Below are positions 1 to 11,961 of a stretch of 64,000 bases of DNA, in pieces. The position numbers and the translations under genes were made by a program. Source of the DNA: Calvatia gigantea (taxonomy: Eukaryota; Basidiomycota; Agaricomycetes; Agaricales; Lycoperdaceae). Location: assembly GCA_025093985.1 (NCBI GenBank), contig JACAAK010000013.1, positions 248,001-312,000 on the forward strand, in the 5' to 3' direction. Positions within the stretch are counted from its first letter, which is position 1. Every line of letters begins with the position of its first letter. The notes below the pieces were generated by a model. It was not told where the DNA came from, searched no databases, and worked only from the letters and a program-made list of their open reading frames with translations.

Positions 1-336
1 AGGAGGGCCATATCACCCACCTTCTCTGAATTCTGGTGGTGGATATTGTGGTTGTCATTGTTGTTGTTGCAGGGGAGGTGGTTGGGTATTGTTATATGTA
101 TTACCTTACTTTACAACCAGGCCCAGATCATCTCTACTCAGGGAGAGGTTCAATGCTATAGCCCAGGAGTATTGGCAAGTTTCAATGACCTCTGTGTAGA
201 CTTTGGATTGCTCTCTTGAGTAGAAGCTCATGCTTGTCTAAGAAGTCTGAGTTAAGTGCCACTGCAATTCCCAAGGTTGTTAACCTTGTAGCAGATGAGT
301 GAAGATAAGGAAGCTTATTACTAGAATAATCTAAGG

Positions 337-885
337 TGTCATGACCTACACACATTTGCCTGCTCTCACCCACTTCCCCTGCTTGTAGTCATTGTTACCT
401 TAGTCTGGCTGCATTGGGGTGCTTTTCATTCTTTCTGTTAGTCAGTCCAATATCCTGTTTTCCATATTAATCTCTATCCCCTTCAACTCCTCCACTATCA
501 CCTTATAGTTAGAACTTGATCCTGGTGTCTTGTTAGATGGCTGCTGAGAGTGGCCATCCATTCTTCATTTACCATTACTTTCATACTTTCTGCTTTTTAG
601 ACTAGTATATAAACCTAGTCCCCATACTTGTAAATCCTTAGTCTGATTATTGACCATGATTACACCCTCTGATTCTGTTTCTCTCTGTCTTTGTTCCTCT
701 GACCCTCTGACCCTACTCCCTCCTGAAATATGGACTTCGACAACAGCAGGAAGGTATAACACATGCATTGAAGCCACTGAGTCTAAATCTCATACTCATC
801 TGAATTCACCTGCTCCATACATTTTCACCCAACATCACCTGGCAGCTAACCTTTGGCTGATATCCTGCATAACCTGATCATAACA
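337..885 (+). repeat. solo LTR-A inside LTR-D
   Basis: 549 bp, TGTCATGACC...GATCATAACA, the same length as both LTRs of Ty3-A (reverse orientation there). Exact 5-bp target duplication TAAGG (332-336 and 886-890). Contains a TATA box (606-613) and, 32-34 nt downstream, AGTCTGATTAT (640-650), the proposed transcript start that pairs with the Ty3-A primer site. Confidence 0.95.
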
Positions 886-982
886 TAAGGTAATACAAAG
901 GTACTACTTAGTGTTATATACTAGCTACATATAAGAGATGAGTAATTACATAGTAAGAGGGTATGAGTCAATGAGAGACTAC

Positions 983-1392
983 TGTTGAATCTCGATCTGT
1001 ACCACTACATTGGTTCAGTCTATTTATAGCTGAAATGGGTCTTGAGTACTTCACTATTAGAAGCGAGATAATGAGCTATGGACACAGTACTAGACCATAC
1101 TCTAGGTTGCTGGCTACATGGTCTATTAGACACATGTGTAGTACACATTATGCTCTATATATGCTACTGGCAGACCTCACCTGAATAGGTAGAATGGTGC
1201 ACAGACCAGAGACTTTAGATATATAAACCATATGTAGTATGCATACTTTCCTTCAGACAATTAAGTCTTTCTTCCATCCTGCCTTTGAGATATCCCCTAG
1301 CAACTGTCTATAGTGCACATTTCAACAATCCCAGTGAGTATGACTCCCCTCCACTGCTAAGTATAGTGCTAGGTAGTGTACTCATCTCAACA
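983..1392 (+). repeat. copia-E 5' LTR
   Basis: 410 bp, TGTTGAATC...CATCTCAACA, near-identical to 8840-9254. The first 75 bp also match the LTR of copia-K (60033-60577, reverse), so E and K are related families. Confidence 0.95.
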
Positions 1393-1410
1393 GGTTATGG
1401 ACCCTGACTG
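1393..1410 (+). promoter_or_regulatory. copia-E primer binding site, iMet half-tRNA
   Basis: GGTTATGGACCCTGACTG directly follows the LTR. It is complementary to the anticodon arm of initiator tRNA-Met (GGGCTCATAACC type), the half-tRNA priming known for copia elements. The same signal is in copia-G. Confidence 0.8.
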
Positions 1411-2438
1411 CCAGCTCACTCAGACTGTGTTTAGCGACGCTGGTAGAGTGTAGGAGGCTACGGTTGTATGCAACCTGGGAGACAGTGGTCCTTTGGTCCA
1501 CTTGATCCTTCATCTGCCCCATGTTGTGACGTGTGCATCATGTACTGCAGTCTGACATGATACTAACACATGTTTACCCCTTCTTAGATATGTCTAAGCC
1601 AAACTCCACTCTGCCAGGGTTTGTCCAAACTCCCAGCAGGCAGCTTCCCATCCTTACAGAAACAGGTAACTACACCATCTGGTCCCTTCACCTTTGCTCT
1701 GCACTTATGTGCATTTCCCTAAATGACTGTACCTGGACCACATGGGATTTTTCTGGAGCTCCTGTGGAACTACCACAGTACAAGCAGTTATATAGTTCTG
1801 ACTACCCTGTAGTTGCAGTGACCTCCACTTTGCCGGCCCATCCATCACATCTGGGATCTCTGATCCCAATGACTGTGGATGAGCACTGCAGTGTTGGTAT
1901 GGCTAACAACCTCTGGATATGTGCACTTGGGTTGATTGAGTCTACTCTCCCCAATAGTATGCTGAAGCACTCCGCTTGTAATGCTCATGTGCTCTAGTTG
2001 CAGCTGGCCAGCTCTTACAGCTTACCTGGGCCTGCACAGGTGTACAACGAATTCATTCATGCAATCACATTTGAAATTCCACTCAGCAGTGATCCCTCAC
2101 TCAAGATGAGTGAGCTTTAGCAGATCTTTGGGCAGCTTGATGCCATGGATAGTGGCATCGCCCCAGAGATCAAAACCATGGTCCGTCTCTACTCCCTCCA
2201 CCTGTCTTTGAGCTACATAGCTCAGACACTCCTCACTTCGAATATGTTGCTTCATGAGCTGATGTGGGATAAGGCCCAAAGTAGCATTCTCACTGCTTAC
2301 ACATCCAACCAGACTGCCCACATGCAATGAGCACGCTTTACTCCATGCCAAGGAGGTGGGCAGCAGTAGCAACGAGGTCAGCAGCAAGGCAGGCAGCGAC
2401 TGTAAGGTCAGCAGCAGCCTTTGGGGTCTAAAAAGCCC

Positions 2439-2461
2439 CAGCAGCAGCAGCAGCAGCAGCA
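2439..2461 (+). repeat. (CAG)7 tract in gag
   Basis: Seven perfect CAG units plus CA, in the gag frame, so they would encode poly-Gln. Further GCAGCA clusters lie at 2360-2425. Confidence 0.95.
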
Positions 2462-2950
2462 AAAGCCCTCTGGTGGTGATGGTGAGAACAAGAAGCACAG
2501 ATGGCGCCCTCATGGCAAGGGGAAGGGAAAAGGGAAGAAGGGTGCACAGGCTAATGCTGCCACCTCCAGTTATATCTAGGACATGTATTTTGCATCGCAG
2601 GCTAGAGAGAAACCACTGCAAGCCACTCATGTCCTTGTGGAGGAAGTGCGTTGAGCCAAGACATCTCCCACTTCTTTCGGATCCACTGCCACTGGCAGCA
2701 ATACTACTCTGCTCACATTGCACATTACTGCGCCTGAGCCTGAACATCATTGCAGGCCTTCAGTGAAAGCTAAGGTTACTGCATTGAAGAAGTGGGACAA
2801 ACATCTCAACACAACTTCTTCATTGGGTGAGAGTTTAAAGGAGATGTGGAAGCATTTCAACCAAATGGAAGTTGATGCACTGATGAGTGCTCCTTCAATG
2901 GTCACAAGGGAGGAAGACACGATCACATGGCCAGCACCAGAGTATAGTAG

Positions 2951-3515
2951 TGTTGAATCTTGATCTATACCACTATGTTGGTTCAGTCTATTTATAGCTG
3001 AAATGGGTCTTGAGTACTTCACTTTCAGAGGGTTGATAATAACAGACATCTCATATAGACTATGGACTATGTACAAGAGTAATATACCACACTATAGATA
3101 GCTGGTTAGAGAACTCCACATGGAACCTTCTAGTACATGCATCGTACACAGTATGCACTCTTTATGCTACTGGTAGATAGTGTTACCTCCCTGTTTCAGG
3201 TGTATGGTCACATCACCTAGGACTTAGTATATAAGTACCTTTATGTAGTATGAGATATGTATGCCCTTTGGGTAGGCCTTCTTGGCTATAGACACCCCTT
3301 CATTCTTCAAACATCTCTCTCTCTCTTAAGCATGCTTCACTGCTACTATACCCTCCTCTATGGAGTAGATGGGTTAGTACCACTGGTATAAGACACTCTG
3401 GATCTTTTGGATCTCCTTGGACCATCTCCGGGTGAGTATGACTACCCTCCACTGCTCGCACATACATTAGTGTAGTAGTGTGATTATATTGGGATGTTAT
3501 CTCGTTCTCTCAACA
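2951..3515 (+). repeat. solo LTR-K in copia-E gag
   Basis: 565 bp, TGTTGAATC...GTTCTCTCAACA, with exact target duplication AGTAG (2946-2950, 3516-3520). It aligns with the reverse of 60033-60577, including the distinctive end ATATTGGGATGT..CTCGTTCTCTCAACA, but nearly every CpG of that copy is TG or CA here. It is therefore an old copy of the copia-K family. Confidence 0.93.
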
Positions 3516-4099
3516 AGTAGGCCAGCAATTATCAAGAAACCCAAGCTGCTCAAGAAGAAGCAGGTGCCAAAGGTTTCAGAATCAGTTCTAGAGTCCATCC
3601 TTGAGGACAGTGACTTGGATACTGACTACAGATCCAACAGAGGGTGTGGGTCAGTAATTTCATCTGACTATTTCTCTTTTGAGAATACTGATGAAGACGT
3701 ACAGTCCTGTCAATGGATGGGACAGGATGATTCAGATGCAGGGTTTGTCCACCTCAGAGCAGGACGCCTTGGAGATTCTGCAGATGAGCTGAGATGAGCA
3801 GGTGGCTGCCAAAGAGAATGGCATGGCACCTATGCAGATGTAGCTGCATATCCGCCTCCTGTAGGACTATGTCATAGGCATCATTGTATGAACTTTGTAG
3901 ATTGTGAAATATACTGGAAGCACACTGGTGGCACTTCTTCTTTTGCTTATTCTGCTAGAGAACCTAAGCTGGAAAGTAAAATGCATCCACAAATCACATA
4001 TCAGTACTCTGAAAAAGAGAAAGAGCGCCTCAAAGAGAAATGCTCCAAGATAAATTCGTTCAAGACATATCACATTTGTAATCTTGTGAATTGCTTGTC

Positions 4100-5508
4100 T
4101 TGTCAGAAAGAAGTGAACAAACACATAGTGAATGATGCAGACTAGCTCCTAGATTCTGGAGTATCATACCATGTCACTGGTTATCTCTCTGATTTTGTGG
4201 AGTTAAAGATGGGCCACTTCGGCATAATTCAAGCCGCTGGCAACCAGAACTATGAAATGACTGGATGAGGTACTGTCATCTTCCAGCATGACATGGTAGA
4301 TGGAGGCAAAACCAGGAGCACTACTTTGTGTATTGCACCAGTTTTTTATATCAAGGAAATTATGGAATGGCTTATGTCCTCAGGCCAGATCCTTCAGACT
4401 GGACATATCCTTGAGGCTACCATTAAAGGGACCACCATCCATAATAAGTCAGGACAAGCTGTATTGTCTGCCTGGCCTCATCGGTTGTTTATGAACAACA
4501 TACATACAGTGTACACATATATCTTGCATCACAGCAAGGAGGAGCAAGTTGCGTTAGCTTTACACCAACCTGACTATATCAATTGGCATCGTTGAATGGA
4601 ACATCCCTCAGATCACATGCTCTCCAAGCTTCCTAAGCATGTTGAGGGCATTGCGCTGATTCCTGCACTTTCTTCTCAGAATGGCATATGCAATGGCTGT
4701 GCCAAGGGGAAAATGCATAATAACCCCTTTCTGATTAACTCCAAGTGAGCCACTGCAGTCTTTGAGCTATGTCACTCAGACTTGCTGGAACTGCCCATCA
4801 TCAGCTACCATAAATATAAATGGGCTATGATGTTCTTAGATGACTTCTTTTCTCACATGCATGTAGTCCTCCTTCACAAGAAGTCTGAGGCTTCTGAGAA
4901 GCTGATAGAGCTAATCAGCACATTAGAGAACCTCTCTGGCATGTATGTCAAATGACTTTGCATTGATAATGGAGGAGAATATGTCAATGAGAAATTATTG
5001 GCAGGACTCGCAGTGCATGGAATCACCTATGAGACCACTGTTCCCTATGCACATTAGCAAAATGGGAGAGCAGAGCAACTGAACTGCACCCTACATGAGA
5101 AAGCCCAAGCTATATGGCTACAGGCATGTCTACCTGACTCATGGTGGGAATTTGCATTGAATACAGCTGTGCATTTATATAATTGCACACCAGTCCAGTG
5201 TCTGCAGTAGAAGACACCTTTTGAGTGTTATTCGAGGGAAAAGCCAGACTTGTCCCATATCCATGTATTTGGATGTGGTGCATACATATTTTTACCCAAT
5301 GAAATCTGCCCAAACAAATTGTCCACAAAGTCTGAGATGATGATATTCCTTGGTTATAAAGGTTCCAAGAACTACATCTTCATGTGGCACACAGCAGGCA
5401 ACATGATCTTTATATCACCAAATGCCTTATTCGACGAGGGATTTTTTCCTAAATGCATCGGTTCAGTGCTGGATAGCAGTAACCAGCTAAATCATGGAGG
5501 AGAGAGAA
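4100..5508 (+). pseudogene. copia-E protease and integrase
   Basis: Aspartic protease active site LLDSGVSYHVT (about 4144-4176). Then the gag-pre-integrase zinc region (NWHR...CNGCAKGKMHN, 4580-4715) and the integrase core: FLDDFFSHMHVV, CIDNGGEYVNE, and NGRAEQLN with the catalytic Glu. Stops include TAG in PYAH*QNGRAE. Integrase C-terminal VFGCGAYIFLP follows. Solo LTR-F interrupts at 5509. It would have cut the polyprotein and inserted cDNA. Confidence 0.85.
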
Positions 5509-6391
5509 TGTTATAGTGAGACCTGCTTTGTCCTTTGCAGGCCTGATATCTATCACACGGATGATATCAAAGGGGACTTCTTCTCGAAGGCTAGTCAACT
5601 ATTTATAACTACTTACAATGTAGTTATAGATAGTCTATAGTCTACAATCAGTCATCTATTAACCTTCAATATATAACCCTTATGAAGTCTTATAGAGTAA
5701 GCATGGTTATTGAGAAGAGACTTCTTATGATCAGACTATAAGAGAGGATGATAAGAGTTATAGATTGAGTTTCCACCTAACCAAGTAGAAACAATGAGGT
5801 CTACTGGTCAAGTTGAGGGGTTTATATACTACAACAGTATACTATTGTATTATACTGTATTGTTATGTTACTTGTCTATATATGGTATTTAAAAGTGGTA
5901 TGACATTCAAAGTGGTACAACTTTAAATTATTACTTAAGCTGTACTATTAATAGTATATTAAAGTTCTAGGTTGTTCTTGTCTTATAGACCTTTCTAGGT
6001 ATTGTCTAGCTTAGTCTAGAGGTGTCTAGACTATATAGATGTTCTAGAGTTGTTGTAACTGTATTTGTAGAACTGTATAGTATTAAGTATTAGGTTAATA
6101 CTTAATCTATTGTTATTATCTTATTGTATAGAATATGCTAAGATATATTGCTGTCTTGAAGTAACTATACTAGTTGTAGTATAATCATTATTAATATGAC
6201 TTGATGTTGTTTGACTGTTAATGCTAAGATGTTTACTGATTGTCTTCAGATTATACAAGTCTTTAGAGACATGGTATAAATCATTATATAATCAATATAT
6301 AATATTGATCATTAGTCAGGTGATTATGATGTCATTGATTACATCATTATTCTTGTCATTAATAATGTCATAAATATTGATATTCATAACA
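5509..6391 (-). repeat. solo LTR-F in copia-E
   Basis: 883 bp in reverse orientation (TGTTATAGTG...ATTCATAACA), exact target duplication GAGAA (5504-5508, 6392-6396). Closely similar to 25137-26019 and 41306-42206. Very AT-rich with several perfect inverted repeats, for example arms 5599-5612 and 5620-5633. No ORF. Confidence 0.95.
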
Positions 6392-6396
6392 GAGAA

Positions 6397-8814
6397 ACCT
6401 GCCAGACAGAAGAAAAGAGGTTCCATCTCCTTTTCTGCCATCTCCAAATGACACTGGAAATGTTCCACCTCCCCCTAAGGAACCAGTTTGTTTACCTCCA
6501 ACTTCTCCACCTTCCAAACCAAAATATTCTCCACCAACACCTCCATTACCCTGGCATGAACCTTCACTGCCAGACAGCATTTCATCACACACTCCTTCAC
6601 CAGGAGACAGTCTGCCACCTTGGGTACCCCCACCTGAGTCACCATGTTTGCATGGAACAATCATTGAGGAGGAGCCTGAGGATGATAGCAGAGACTAGCA
6701 AGTGGATAGGGAAGTATGGGATCATACAAATGAAGATTTCCCAATTCCCATTCCTAAGCATTATGCTGTTGGTCCAGACCAAGTAGAGCTGTGTCATTCT
6801 GAACAACAGGGCAGGCCACCTGTAAGACCTGGTAATACTTATGGAGAGCATTGGCATCTAATTTCTATTGAAAGAGAAATCGATAGGACTTACTGACAAG
6901 AGCAGCAGAGGCAAAGGCAGTATGTTCACACCAATGCCCCTCTGGATGAAGTAATCCATGAGTGGAGAGCAAGGACTAACCATCCTGAATATGTGAGATA
7001 GAGGGCTCATGCTGAGCAGGTATCTACCACAACCCTTTAATTTACCTCCATTTCAGCTCCCTCCATGTCTGGAACTGCTGCCTATGCCTGAAAATCCACT
7101 GTATGATCCAATGTCTCACAACACATGTGACATGGATATTGATAGGCTTGTTGCTGAGGGAGGAGTATATTTAATCGACTTCTTGATACAGATGGTTCAT
7201 AACACCACACATGGAGAGCCTGAAACTTTCTGTGACATGCTTAAGCTTCCTGAGCCTGTTAAGGCAAAATGGATAGCTGCATGTATCGAGGAACTTGACG
7301 TGTTGAAGAAACACAGAGTGTACAAATTGGTAGATTTACCAAAAGAAAGGAGGACAGTTAAAAACTGTTGGGTATTTCTCGAGAAGTTAGATGGCCACCT
7401 GCGAGCTCACTTAGTTACGAAGGGATTCTCGCAAGTTAAAGGCATCAACTATAATGAGTTATTCTCTTCAGTTGTCTGCTATGAGTCTGCACACATAAGC
7501 TTCACACTCACTGCAATCCATGATTGGGATATGCATAGCATTGACATAAAAACTGCCTATCTTTATGGCAAACTGGATGAGGAGATATACATGGAACAGC
7601 CTAAAGAGTTTTGACTTCCCAGGCAAGAGGGGAAAGTATGGAGACTTAAGTGTGCCATATATGGCCTTAAACAGGCTGGCCACCAGTGGTGGAAGGAATT
7701 GCACCAATCTATGATTGAGCTGGGCTTTACCTGCTACAAATCTGACTATGCTGTGTATTTTTACAGACATCTGAAGACTAATGAGCTGATAGTCACCATT
7801 GTCTATGTTGATGACATAAATTTCTTGGGTCCAAAGAATTCCCCCCTCCTCAAAGAGTTGAAGGGAAAATTCACCAAAAAGTGGGAATGCAGAGACCATG
7901 GTCCCTGTGAAGAATTTCTTGGGATGAAAATCTCAAGGAATTGCTCCAAGCAACAGGTCTTCATCCAGTAGGTCAAGTACCTGGATAAGATTATTGTGCA
8001 CTTCCAGGTTCCGCAGTCTGCTGCAGCTAAAACACCATTGCCTGCCGGCTTCCAGTTCATGCTGAACAAGGAGACTGCTTCTGTCCCCTTCTGTCAAAAG
8101 TACCAACAATTGGTTGGTTCTTTAATATACTTGATGATTGGTACTAGGCCCGACATAGCCTTTGCCATAGTTAAGCTGGCACAACATGCCACTAACCCTG
8201 CACCCAAGCACTATCATGCTGGAATTCATGTATTAAAGTACTTGTCTATGACAAGGAACTATGTGTTGAAATATGAAGGCAATACTGGGAAACTGATGGT
8301 GATGTTGGAATGCCTCAGTGACTCAGATTGGGCTCAAGATACTGAAACCCACTGATCTGTTTCGGGAAATGTTTGTATGCTTGTGTCCAGTGCTATCACC
8401 TAGACTTCACAGCGACAAAAGACAGTTTTGCTTTCATCCACTAAGGTGGAATACAAAGAACTGTCTGACACTTCATGTCAAGTGAAATGGCTGTCACAGC
8501 TTCTGGAGGAGCTCAGCATCGAGCACCCAACTCCTATTCTCTATGGCAACAATAATGGGTCCAAATTTTGGACTGAAAATCCCATTGTTGAAAAATGGTC
8601 AAAGCATGTGGATATTCATTACCACTATGTGTGAGAATTAGTCGAGGAGGGTATAATTATTATTGGTGACATGTCTTCACAAGACAATCCCGCTGATATC
8701 TTTATGAAGAATCTTGGTGTAACCAAAATAAACCTCTTCTGTCCTGAGCTAGGACTTATTTTCAGTTCCAACATCGAAGCATGGGATAAAGCTGCTCAAT
8801 CGTTGAAGCATTGA
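6397..8814 (+). pseudogene. copia-E linker, reverse transcriptase and RNase H
   Basis: A Pro-rich linker (6410-6660) is followed by RT (about 7200-8000): WVFLEKLDGHLRAHLVTKGFSQ is broken by changes, then DIKTAYLYGKLDEEIYMEQP and the catalytic YVDD (7804-7815). RNase H follows, with SDWAQD, STKVEYKELSD and HVDIHYHYV. The stop after HYHYV and the one after PKEF are TGA where Arg is expected. Polypurine tract GAGGAGGAG at 8831-8839 precedes the 3' LTR. Confidence 0.88.
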
Positions 8815-8830
8815 TTTCCCTTCCTCAAGT

Positions 8831-8839
8831 GAGGAGGAG
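8831..8839 (+). promoter_or_regulatory. copia-E polypurine tract
   Basis: GAGGAGGAG abuts the 3' LTR and would prime plus-strand DNA. The same tract abuts the copia-K LTR (60578-60586, minus). Confidence 0.8.
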
Positions 8840-9254
8840 TGTTGAATCTTGATTTGTACTACTATGTTGGTTCAGTCTATTTATAGCTGAAACAGGTCTC
8901 AAGTACTTCACTATTAGAAGCAAGATAATGAGCTACAGACACAGTACTAGACTGCACTCTAGGTTGCTGGCTACATGGTCTATTAGACACATGTGTAGTA
9001 TGCATTATGCTCTGTATATGCTACTGGCAGATAAGACCTCACCTGAATAGGTAGAATAGTGCACAGACCAGAGACTTTAGATATATAAACTATATGTAGT
9101 ATGCGTACTTTCCTTCAGACAATTAAGTCTTTCTTCCATCCTGCCTTTGAGATATCCCCTAGCAACTGTCTATAATGCACATTTCAACAATCCCAGTGAG
9201 TATGACTCCCCTCCACTGCTAAGCATAGTGCTAGGTAGTGTACTCATCTCAACA
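8840..9254 (+). repeat. copia-E 3' LTR
   Basis: 415 bp, pairs with 983-1392. Ends CATCTCAACA and is followed by target copy ACTAC. TATA-like ATATATAAAC near 9080. Confidence 0.95.
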
Positions 9255-9547
9255 ACTACTACAGGTTAATTGGTAATCCAAGGAGTCATAGGGGATAAGT
9301 GATAAATAGAGAAGATGGAATGTGAGTCACAAGAAGAGGGATATGAGTAAATAGAAGTCTGGTAGTGGGAAATACGAGGTATAAAAAGAAACATGACTCT
9401 TCCTGAGTCATAAGAAGATAGACTAGAAGTACATATGAGGATAAATAAAGAATGGAAGGGGTAAGTCTGGAGAAAAGAGATAGTCTGATACAAGATAAGG
9501 TTAATATGTTAATAAAAAGAGTCCAGGAATATGGTAAGTTTGTAACA

Positions 9548-9859
9548 GTTATTTTGTTGGGAAGACAATTCTTTCCTTCTCCCCTCCCTACTAGACCCTC
9601 ATCTAGGGCCTCCACATCCACATCCTCATGTTTGTGAGGGGTGGCAAGGTCCACCATGACCACATGTTGGTGTGGTGGAGGACATGGTTGTGTAGTAAGA
9701 GATGTGAATGGGGGTGTTGGTAGTTGTTGTAGAAAATGGGTTCAGTGGTGGTTGTAAGTAAGAAGAAGGAAAAAAGGCAGCTGATTGCCAAGGCCTCATA
9801 TTACCAAAGCTGATAGACTTTGGTTAGTTTTTTCTGACAGGACATAATCATATAATACC
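9548..9859 (-). pseudogene. Ty3-H 3' tail between LTR-D and copia-G
   Basis: Minus-strand sequence downstream of the Ty3-H chromodomain. It contains Pro/His-rich and acidic stretches (for example HEDVDVEALDE) and continues across LTR-D into 1-89, where it is rich in Pro and Gln codons. No domain recognised; part may be 3' untranslated. Confidence 0.5.
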
Positions 9860-10119
9860 TGTAGAAAATCTGTATAAACTCAGTAACTCGTTATATGCAC
9901 AAGAACTGAGGTATTCAGCTAATGAGACTATGGTACTTAAGCAATATCATAAGGCAGGGTCATATGTAAAAACTTTGTGTATCTAAGAGTCACAGCACTA
10001 TGTTAAGTGTCCATCTATGAAATAGGTGCCCACTGTGTAAGTCTAACTGGCATGACAGTGGGCGCTCTGATGGCCAGTATGGCACTCCACATGTCTCAGA
10101 GCGGTTTGGCAATTCAACA
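9860..10119 (-). repeat. copia-G 3' LTR, short form
   Basis: 260 bp against 363 bp for its partner. The difference is exactly one 103-bp period between two 28-bp direct repeats of the longer LTR. Polypurine tract GAAGGGGAG (minus, 10120-10128) adjoins it. Confidence 0.93.
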
Positions 10120-10126
10120 CTCCCCT

Positions 10127-11718
10127 TCAAATCATGGAAAGACTGAGCTTGGAGGCGAAATGCTTCACCTTGGGTGAGGGAAGCACCTTGGTGAATACAT
10201 CAGCAACTATGTCTTCAGTTGGGCAGTAAATGAGGCGTAGTTTTCCTTCTTCAATGACCCATCAAATGAAGTGATATTGGATGTTGATGTACTTGGTACA
10301 AGCATGAAATTGGTGATCACGCATGAGTGCAATGGTGGACTGGTTATCAGAAAAGAGGGTCATGGCACCAAGTTGGATGTTGAAGACTTGGGAGATGAGG
10401 GAATGGAGCCATAGTGCTTCTTTCATGGCATGGGTAGCTGCAATGTATTCGGACTCTGTGGTGGACAGGGTTACGAGTTCCTGTCATTTAGTACTCCATG
10501 AAACGGCACCACTGTTTATCATAAATGTGAAGCCAGAAGTAGCATGGCGATCCTCAGCCATGTTACCATCAGCGTTGGTGTACCCTTGTGGCTCCTCGTT
10601 TGAGCCACCATAAGTGAGCCATAGATCGTGTGTCTTCTTCAAATAACAGAAGACCTGTTTAACAGCCTCCCAGTGAGCCTCCCCTGGGTTCTTGGAGAAA
10701 CATGATAAGACTTGGACAGCATATACAATGTCGGGACAAGTGCTGAGGGCTGTATACATAAGTGTACCAATGGCTTCCTGATATGGGATGTGTGCCATAC
10801 GAGCGATGTTGGCTGTGGTTTTGGGAGCATGGTCAAAGGTGAGGCAAATGGATGGTTCCATGGGGGAACTGCAGGTTTTGCATCCTCGAGGCCAAAGCGG
10901 TGGAGAGATGCATCAATATATGACTGTTGGGAGAGTAGTAACTTGCCTTCCTCCCGGATCCTCTTCACCTCAATGTCTAACAGCCAATGTAACTCCCCTA
11001 GATCTGTCACCTCTACAAAATCTGCCACCCGTTTCTTAACCCAATTTATCCATGTGAGTTTGGTACCTGTGAGTGTGCAGTCGTCAACATGAACAGTGCG
11101 GATGATGAGGTCAGGCGTGATGTTGAGAATGAACACACATGGGTCACTATCAGATCATGTGAACCCAATGTTGTCAACCAGGATTTCACATAGATGTTGA
11201 TACCAACGTCACCCTGACTGCTTCAATCCATAGAGAGTCTTGCAAAGTCGGTAGACCTTGTGAGGATGTTCTGGGTCTTCAAAACCAGATGGTTGCCACA
11301 TGTAAATTACTTCATCATCAGTCAGCTTCCCATTTATGTAAGCACCCTTGATATCAATTTGGTGAATCTCCATGTCCTGGGCTGCAGAGATAGCAAGGAT
11401 TGCTCGGATTGATGTGAGTTTTGCAACTAGTACATAGGTATTGAAATAGTCAATGCCTGGTACTTGGGAGAATCCCTATGCAACGAGGCATGCCTTGTAG
11501 CAGACAGTGTTCCCTTGGGCATCTTTCTTGACTTTGCAAACCCACTTTGATCTGACGACATTTGCTTTGGATGGCAAGTCTGCGAGTTCCCACATTCCCG
11601 CTTGCATCAGCATGGCATACTCCTCTTCCATCCCACTATGCCACTGTAGCCAGTCTGGCCTTCTCATGGCCTCCTTCAAGGTCTTTGGCTCCATGGACTC
11701 TGCTTTGTCCATCTCCAA
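10127..11718 (-). pseudogene. copia-G reverse transcriptase and RNase H
   Basis: RT starts about 11718 (WVCKVKKDAQGNTVCYKACLVA, GFSQVPGIDY), with DIKGAYINGKL and CVFILNITPDLIIRTVHVDD. The catalytic box HVDD (11080-11091) has His where Tyr is usual. RNase H follows: ADGNMAEDRHATSGF, LSTTESEYIAATHA, FSDNQSTIALM. A frameshift lies near 10860. The stop TGA (10127-10129) is next to the polypurine tract. Confidence 0.88.
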
Positions 11719-11961
11719 TGAGAATGCCCAAACTTCCTCCCAATCTGCCTCTTCAACAAAGGTAACAGCACAGCCTTCAAGGATGTCAAGAGCTTTCTGG
11801 CTAGGATTTCAGGTTCGATGTGGGTGTTCTATAGGTGTATCATCATCACCATCTGTGTTGGTGGTGACAGGTTTTGGCTCAGGTGTAGGGTTGGTGGCAG
11901 TGGGTGTGGTGGTGGGCTCAAGGGTAGGTGCTGAATCCTTGGTACCTTCCAAGGTGAGCAT

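Larger units (their letters stand above)
1590..3900 (+). pseudogene. copia-E gag, split by solo LTR-K
   Basis: Capsid-type gag. Near the N terminus, LTETGNYTIWSLHL matches the LTGxNYxxW start of copia gag. A poly-Gln stretch and a Lys/Gly-rich basic region follow (2340-2560), probably the RNA-binding part. The frame is open except for nonsense codons (TAG 1995, TGA 2328 and others) and stays the same across LTR-K once one AGTAG copy is removed. I chose ATG 1590 because family-like sequence starts just after it; an upstream in-frame ATG at 1533 is possible. No CCHC knuckle recognised. Confidence 0.75.
983..9254 (+). mobile_element. copia-E, full-length Ty1/copia element
   Basis: LTRs at 983-1392 and 8840-9254. 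Target duplication ACTAC (978-982, 9255-9259). The order gag, protease, integrase, RT, RNase H is Ty1/copia type. With solo LTR-K and solo LTR-F removed, gag to the integrase-RT linker reads in one frame (about 1590-7000), then one frameshift near 7000-7020 and a single frame to the stop at 8812-8814. Damage is otherwise nonsense codons, many TGA where an Arg CGA is expected. Confidence 0.95.
90..9547 (+). repeat. solo LTR-D, split by LTR-A and copia-E
   Basis: Starts TGTTATATG and ends TTTGTAACA. The real LTR is 90-336, 891-982 and 9260-9547 (627 bp after excision). It matches the uninterrupted LTR-D at 39531-40131 throughout. Flanks are GGTAT (85-89) and GTTAT (9548-9552), a target duplication with one change. 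No coding capacity; it sits in the 3' tail of Ty3-H. Confidence 0.85.

Noticed and set aside
2356..2766. Plus-strand Ser/Arg-rich frame from 2356
   Set aside because: It reads the CAG tract as poly-Ser; the gag frame reads it as poly-Gln and is continuous with family motifs on both sides.
90..9552. A perfect target duplication for the left LTR-D
   Set aside because: GGTAT and GTTAT differ at one base, so it is reported only as probable.
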